NCBI GenBank assembly: GCA_003523945.1
Contig: DOFS01000181.1
Location: forward strand, 1 to 9,079
DNA length: 9,079 nt
From: Nitrospiraceae bacterium
GTDB taxonomy: Bacteria; Nitrospirota; Nitrospiria; Nitrospirales; UBA8639
Direction: 5' to 3'
Shown here piece after piece: positions 6,091 through 9,079 of this stretch. Each line of letters begins with the position of its first letter. Position 1 is the stretch's first letter. The notes under the pieces are model-generated. The model had not been told where the DNA came from. It worked only from the letters and a program-made list of their open reading frames with translations, and made no database searches. The translations under genes and the position numbers were made by a program.

Positions 6091-6482
6091 GGGGTTTGGT
6101 GTGTTTCCTATACACAAAAACTTTGTTCATCCCGTCCTCCATACATAAATCCTCGATATTCCTGCCATTCCCTGTGCTCAGATTTTCCTGAATTACATCT
6201 TTTCGTTGGTTGTGGTCCTGTTTGTGGCGGAGAAACCGGTCGACAAGTGATCAGGTTTCTACCTCAAGTCAGATGTCCATTGTCCGATAAAACCTTTGAA
6301 TATTTGTGGGTTTCCGGTTGTGTGGCGGAACAGATTGTCCTTCAGCTGGTGCTCATTCGGGGTAGAATTCCCCATCCAATCAATTCATGGCGGCAAGCCC
6401 CTATGGTGTAGTCATGACGATTGGTTTTTGAAGGAACGCGCGCGTGCTGAATGGTGATAATAGGTGTGAGGCCTGACAAATA
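6091..6482 (+). other. 392-bp gap between miaB and the HDOD gene
   Basis: No convincing gene. Visible items are these. A 7-bp inverted repeat AGAAACC/GGTTTCT (6231-6237, 6254-6260) spans a 16-nt loop. The 9-mer TGTGGCGGA is present twice as a direct repeat (6223-6231, 6321-6329). A sigma-28-like promoter candidate lies at 6264-6290. The miaB reading frame stays free of stops for 106 codons after its TAA, closing with TAG at 6409-6411, but has no ATG until the penultimate codons. No clear intrinsic terminator follows miaB. Confidence 0.5.
6264..6290 (+). promoter_or_regulatory. Sigma-28 (FliA)-like promoter candidate
   Basis: TCAAGTCA (6264-6271), 11 bp, then TCCGATAA (6283-6290) compares with the FliA consensus TAAAGTTT-N11-GCCGATAA at 5/8 and 7/8, with the exact spacer. 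It would drive the HDOD gene with an untranslated leader of about 185 nt. HDOD proteins are often tied to motility and chemotaxis regulons, which makes it plausible but unproven. Confidence 0.25.
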
Positions 6483-7442
6483 ATGGATCCTCAGATTCTT
6501 CAACGTATAAAGAATTGTAAGACGCTTCCGGCGATCCCGGCGTTGCCTCTGCAAGTCCTCCAAATGTGTCGGGATGAAAAGACCAGCGCCCAACGTATTG
6601 GGAACGTCATTAGCAAAGATCCTTCCTTTGTTGCCAAGCTCTTAAATGTGGCTAATTCCAGTTTCTATGGGGGCAGTCGGCATAAGGTGACGACTGTCAC
6701 CCATGCCGTAACGTTATTGGGTATGAATTCGATTGCCACCTTAGCCTTTTGCTTCTCGTTATATCGCGACCTACGAAAAAAAGGTGGTGGAGCGTTTGAT
6801 CATACCCATTTTTGGCACCGATGTATTTTGGCGAGTTTGGCTGCGAAAATTTTGGCCAAGCGTGTCCGGGTGACGAACGAAGAAGAAATTTTCCTCGCCG
6901 GGTTATTGCAGGACTTGGGTGTGTTGGTGATGAGTGAGGCGTTGGGCATGGAATATGGGTTACTCTATAAAAAAGCTGCCCAGGATCATCAGGCACTTGA
7001 GGTGTTAGAACAAGATCGATGGAAAACGGACCATTGCGAGATAGGGGCATGGTTGGCCGAAACGTGGGAATTGCCGGAATTGTTGCGGGAATCTGTCAAA
7101 GGAAGTCATGACCCGTCTTTGGCGACCAGTAGTGATGATGTATCCCGGTTAACCATTCATTGTGTGGCGTTGTCGGGTCGGCTGGCTGATATGTGGTGCC
7201 ATCACCAGACAGAAGTGGCCATTCAGACGGCCATTCAATTATCAAAGGAACTCCTGGACATTGAACCTGAAGGGCTTGTGGAGGTCGCCAAACAAATTGC
7301 TGACGGAATACCGGATATGTCCAGCTTTTTCCAGATCAGTTTGGGTAAACCCGAAGACATTCAAAAAGTGTTGGATATTCTTGAACAAACCGTAACGGGC
7401 TTCTCTCAGCCTGAACTCTCAGAACCCATCCCTGCCTTATAG
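6483..7442 (+). CDS. HDOD-domain signalling protein
   Basis: A 319-aa cytoplasmic protein whose first two thirds (about residues 12-215) form an HDOD domain, a relative of HD phosphohydrolases that has usually lost catalysis and acts in signalling by binding. Typical pieces are LPAIPALPLQVLQMCRD at 15-31, DPSFVAKLLNVANSSFYG at 46-63, VTHAVTLLGMNSIATLAF at 72-89, the FLAGLLQDLG segment at 137-146, and IGAWLAETWELPELL at 187-201. The HD dyad position reads Gln143-Asp144, so metal-dependent hydrolysis is not expected. There is no GGDEF, EAL or kinase domain; the C-terminal 100 residues are helical and unassigned. GAGG at 6468-6471 is a weak ribosome site 11 nt from the ATG. The partner and signal are unknown. 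The gene converges on the CPDase-like gene. Confidence 0.88.
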   Translation: MDPQILQRIKNCKTLPAIPALPLQVLQMCRDEKTSAQRIGNVISKDPSFVAKLLNVANSSFYGGSRHKVTTVTHAVTLLGMNSIATLAFCFSLYRDLRKKGGGAFDHTHFWHRCILASLAAKILAKRVRVTNEEEIFLAGLLQDLGVLVMSEALGMEYGLLYKKAAQDHQALEVLEQDRWKTDHCEIGAWLAETWELPELLRESVKGSHDPSLATSSDDVSRLTIHCVALSGRLADMWCHHQTEVAIQTAIQLSKELLDIEPEGLVEVAKQIADGIPDMSSFFQISLGKPEDIQKVLDILEQTVTGFSQPELSEPIPAL

Positions 7443-7497
7443 GTGAGTAGTTTCTCTAATTTCCATCTCGGTGTCCCTCCGGACGCAAGCCATTTGG

Positions 7498-7520
7498 CCC
7501 CACTGCGGGGAATTTTATAA
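7498..7520 (+). terminator. Weak terminator candidate after the HDOD gene
   Basis: CCCC (7498-7501) pairs with GGGG (7507-7510) around a 5-nt loop, followed by AATTTTATAA. The stem is only 4 bp and the T-tract is interrupted, so this is a weak candidate 56 nt after the HDOD stop codon. Confidence 0.25.
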
Positions 7521-7543
7521 TAACTGACTTTCACGTCGAAGGG

Positions 7544-7563
7544 TGGCGGCACAGGTGCCGCTA
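7544..7563. repeat. Perfect inverted repeat GCGGCAC-AG-GTGCCGC
   Basis: Seven-bp arms GCGGCAC (7546-7552) and GTGCCGC (7555-7561) are separated by only 2 bp, extended by one wobble and one A-T pair at the outside. As RNA it would form a very stable short hairpin. No U-tract follows on either strand, so it is not a standard terminator. It lies between convergent genes. Confidence 0.5.
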
Positions 7564-7582
7564 TCTCTGATGGAATGACAAA

Positions 7583-7620
7583 GGTCTGCCACGTGATGGC
7601 TAACGACGCTAGGGCAGACC
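7583..7620 (-). terminator. 8-bp inverted repeat, possible terminator of the CPDase-like gene
   Basis: GGTCTGCC (7583-7590) and GGCAGACC (7613-7620) are perfect 8-bp arms around a 22-nt loop. On the minus strand the structure begins 31 nt after the CPDase-like stop codon and is followed by TTTGTCATT, a poor but present U-rich tail. The long loop makes a classical intrinsic terminator uncertain. Confidence 0.35.
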
Positions 7621-7651
7621 CATTGGTGAACAGAATAGAAGGAAAAAGCAA

Positions 7652-8164
7652 TTATCCACTCAAGGGAGCTGTGAGGATCGACGTCCAATCCTTGGGATGT
7701 TCGCTCTCGGAGCGGATAAGATGGATCGTGTCGACTGTGAAGTTGAAGCTTAAGGCTTGGGTTAAGGTGGACGTGATTTTCTCTTTCACGTCAATGGAAT
7801 AATTTCCATACAATAGGCTGAGGTGCGGCTTATAGAGGCTGGGATCCTTGAGGAAAAGGCTTCTTGCCCGTTCATGCGCATTCATTATTGCCGGGGTTTC
7901 CTGAGCATTCAGAAATACGCATTGAAAGTACTGATTGCCAAAGGCGGGTTCGGTCAGAAGAATATCAAAAGGTGGAAGTGATCTTCCGAGTTGTACGGAT
8001 CGTACGGATATATCTTCTTCTGTGCCCGGGAGAAACCCCAGGAGCGTCACATGTGGTTCGAAGACTGGAGCGTGATAGGCTTTGCTCAAGTCGGTAATGG
8101 TCTTCATGAGAGCGTCGTAGGCCTTTCCAGTAGGTGCCAGCCAGAGGTGATAGGTGTTTCCCAT
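7652..8164 (-). CDS. 2H-superfamily cyclic phosphodiesterase (CPDase-like)
   Basis: A 170-aa protein of the 2H phosphoesterase superfamily, closest in pattern to the CPDase branch that opens ADP-ribose 1'',2''-cyclic phosphate or nucleoside 2',3'-cyclic phosphates. Both catalytic HxT/S motifs are present: PHVTLLG with His38/Thr40 and KPHLSLLYG with His114/Ser116. The N-terminus MGNTYHLWLAPTG and the AP.FEPHVTLLG block are typical. ATG 8164 was chosen because the family starts just before the HLWL strand and GGTGGG lies 6 nt upstream. An in-frame ATG at 8221 would add 19 unconserved residues (189 aa) and cannot be excluded. The gene lies downstream of the HIRAN gene on the same strand, probably in one operon. 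It could also act on RNA ends like 2'-5' RNA ligase relatives; the true substrate is unknown. Confidence 0.8.
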   Translation of the reverse strand: MGNTYHLWLAPTGKAYDALMKTITDLSKAYHAPVFEPHVTLLGFLPGTEEDISVRSVQLGRSLPPFDILLTEPAFGNQYFQCVFLNAQETPAIMNAHERARSLFLKDPSLYKPHLSLLYGNYSIDVKEKITSTLTQALSFNFTVDTIHLIRSESEHPKDWTSILTAPLSG

Positions 8165-8318
8165 TTGCGCCCACCAGATTTGTCGCGAAGGGCTAAATGG
8201 CGAACCAGAATACTGGATCATTGAGATTACCGCTCATCGTCTGGTGGATAGATCTGCTGGAGGTCTGGTATTCCGGAGGCGTCTGGACAAGACCTTGCAC
8301 TATTTCCGAGGAGATGTC

Positions 8319-9065
8319 CTAGGTCTTGGTTTTTCCCCTTAGTTTTGATGGTTTGATTCCGGTCCAGATGAGCAGTCCTCCACCGATAATCAATGCTAAA
8401 GGAACGAGCATCAATAAAAAGAGATTCCCTCTGGCTTGCCATGCGGCTGTACCCATTGTCCCGCCCACAAAAGCCAACGCGGTCCCGAGGGTAATCACGA
8501 GAATCCTCAAAATAAAGAATGCTACCTGCTTGACCTTACTTCGATGCTCTTTGGGAAGTTCCGTTCCTCTGCCGAATAACAGCGTTGGTCTCGTTGTCTG
8601 GGTGTTCCTGCGCTCTCCCTTATTGCGTCGCCCTCCATGCGTTTTCTCGTCACCGTTTTTCTTCCTGATGGGCCCAAGGATTTGAAATCGGATGGCAATG
8701 TACCCCTGGTGTGAGACAGAAATGTAATCGAGTCTGAGTTGCAAAAATGGCCAGAGCCCGCTACTCACAATCTGCTTGGCCACCTCACCCGGAACATAGC
8801 CCAACATTTCCCGTTTTGTGGAAAAGACCTGCTCCGATACCCCAAATATTTTGATAGCATGAGGATCCCGGGGATTACTCGGTTCTTGTTCCCAGTCCAA
8901 TAGGTGATTGGACCCTTGGATAAATTGCCAGACGGTAGTCTGCCGGTCCTGAATTCCCTGTATCTCAAGGTTTTCATAGTAGATTTCATATCCGACTTGA
9001 ATTGGCGGCAAGAAGGAAATGCCTTCAGGCATGACAAGGTTCTGACGGTCTTTTCGTTCCGACAT
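8319..9065 (-). CDS. HIRAN-domain protein with two C-terminal membrane helices
   Basis: A 248-aa protein. Residues about 40-130 match the HIRAN fold: VWQFIQG, then EPSNPRDPHAIKIFG at 61-75 (the E-P-x-N-P-x-D-x-x-A-I core) and LGYVPGEVAKQIVSSG at 88-103. In the helicase-like factor HLTF, HIRAN binds the 3' end of single-stranded DNA, and bacteria also have stand-alone HIRAN proteins. A highly charged linker rich in Lys, Arg and Gly spans 133-178. Two hydrophobic helices, about 181-202 and 214-235, follow, with a basic tail (KPSKLRGKTKT), so the protein should be anchored in the inner membrane with HIRAN and both ends in the cytoplasm. No helicase or nuclease domain is present. The start at 9065 is the first ATG after an in-frame stop at 9069-9071. 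Function unknown; DNA-end binding is family inference. Confidence 0.8.
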   Translation of the reverse strand: MSERKDRQNLVMPEGISFLPPIQVGYEIYYENLEIQGIQDRQTTVWQFIQGSNHLLDWEQEPSNPRDPHAIKIFGVSEQVFSTKREMLGYVPGEVAKQIVSSGLWPFLQLRLDYISVSHQGYIAIRFQILGPIRKKNGDEKTHGGRRNKGERRNTQTTRPTLLFGRGTELPKEHRSKVKQVAFFILRILVITLGTALAFVGGTMGTAAWQARGNLFLLMLVPLALIIGGGLLIWTGIKPSKLRGKTKT

Positions 9066-9079
9066 GGTTCAGCCGTTTC

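Noticed and set aside
5554..6117. 187-codon minus-strand ORF
   Set aside because: It lies opposite miaB, whose conserved motifs are unmistakable; the reverse frame shows no recognisable protein features.
6100..6124. Intrinsic terminator after miaB (TGTGT/ACACA)
   Set aside because: Only a 5-bp A/T-rich stem followed by A residues rather than T on the plus strand.
7597..7620. Integron attC-like site
   Set aside because: GGCTAAC resembles the 7-bp core at 6/7, but there is no matching GTTRRRY partner, no integrase and no cassette array.
8165..8221. Upstream ATG 8221 as start of the CPDase-like gene
   Set aside because: Adds 19 residues unlike the family N-terminus; ATG 8164 has a GGTGGG site at good spacing and sits right before the first conserved strand. 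Kept as an alternative only.

Overview
The window reads like a piece of a bacterial chromosome of roughly 50% G+C, from a free-living bacterium. The class II (B12-dependent) ribonucleotide reductase, the orphan Trk/Ktr-type potassium channel subunit and the paired methylthiotransferases would fit Nitrospirota or a similar lineage. That placement is an inference from gene style, not a database result. There are no insertion sequences, CRISPR arrays, rRNAs or tRNAs that I can see.

Layout, left to right. Positions 1-560 (minus strand) hold the N-terminal 186 codons of nrdJ, cut by the window edge. Its control region, 561 to about 1095, carries a promoter overlapped by two NrdR-box-like sites with 16 bp between them. 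It also has a roughly 300-nt structured leader and, further upstream, a group of DnaA-box-like 9-mers beside an A/T-rich direct repeat. At 1255-1631 (plus) a possible 28-codon micro-ORF overlaps a three-helix membrane protein gene by ATGA. That gene converges, with 6 bp between stops, on a minus-strand ktrB/trkH-type potassium transporter gene (1638-3017).

Across a 299-bp divergent region, 3317-6090 (plus) encodes two paralogous radical-SAM tRNA methylthiotransferases, mtaB then miaB, as a tight operon. The mtaB start lies 9 bp after a perfect TATAAT, so its mRNA may be leaderless. A 392-bp gap with no convincing gene follows; it contains a sigma-28-like promoter candidate and an unexplained stop-free stretch in the miaB frame. 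Next comes an HDOD-domain signalling gene (6483-7442, plus).

The HDOD gene converges on a minus-strand pair: a HIRAN-domain protein with two C-terminal membrane helices (8319-9065) and, downstream of it, a 2H/CPDase-like cyclic phosphodiesterase (7652-8164). The 209 bp between the convergent genes holds several inverted repeats.

Functionally the window mixes deoxynucleotide supply (nrdJ, apparently under NrdR and possibly DnaA control), K+ uptake, tRNA A37 modification, a signalling protein and a possible nucleic-acid-end pair. The most unusual items are the membrane-anchored HIRAN protein with its CPDase neighbour and the nrdJ control region.
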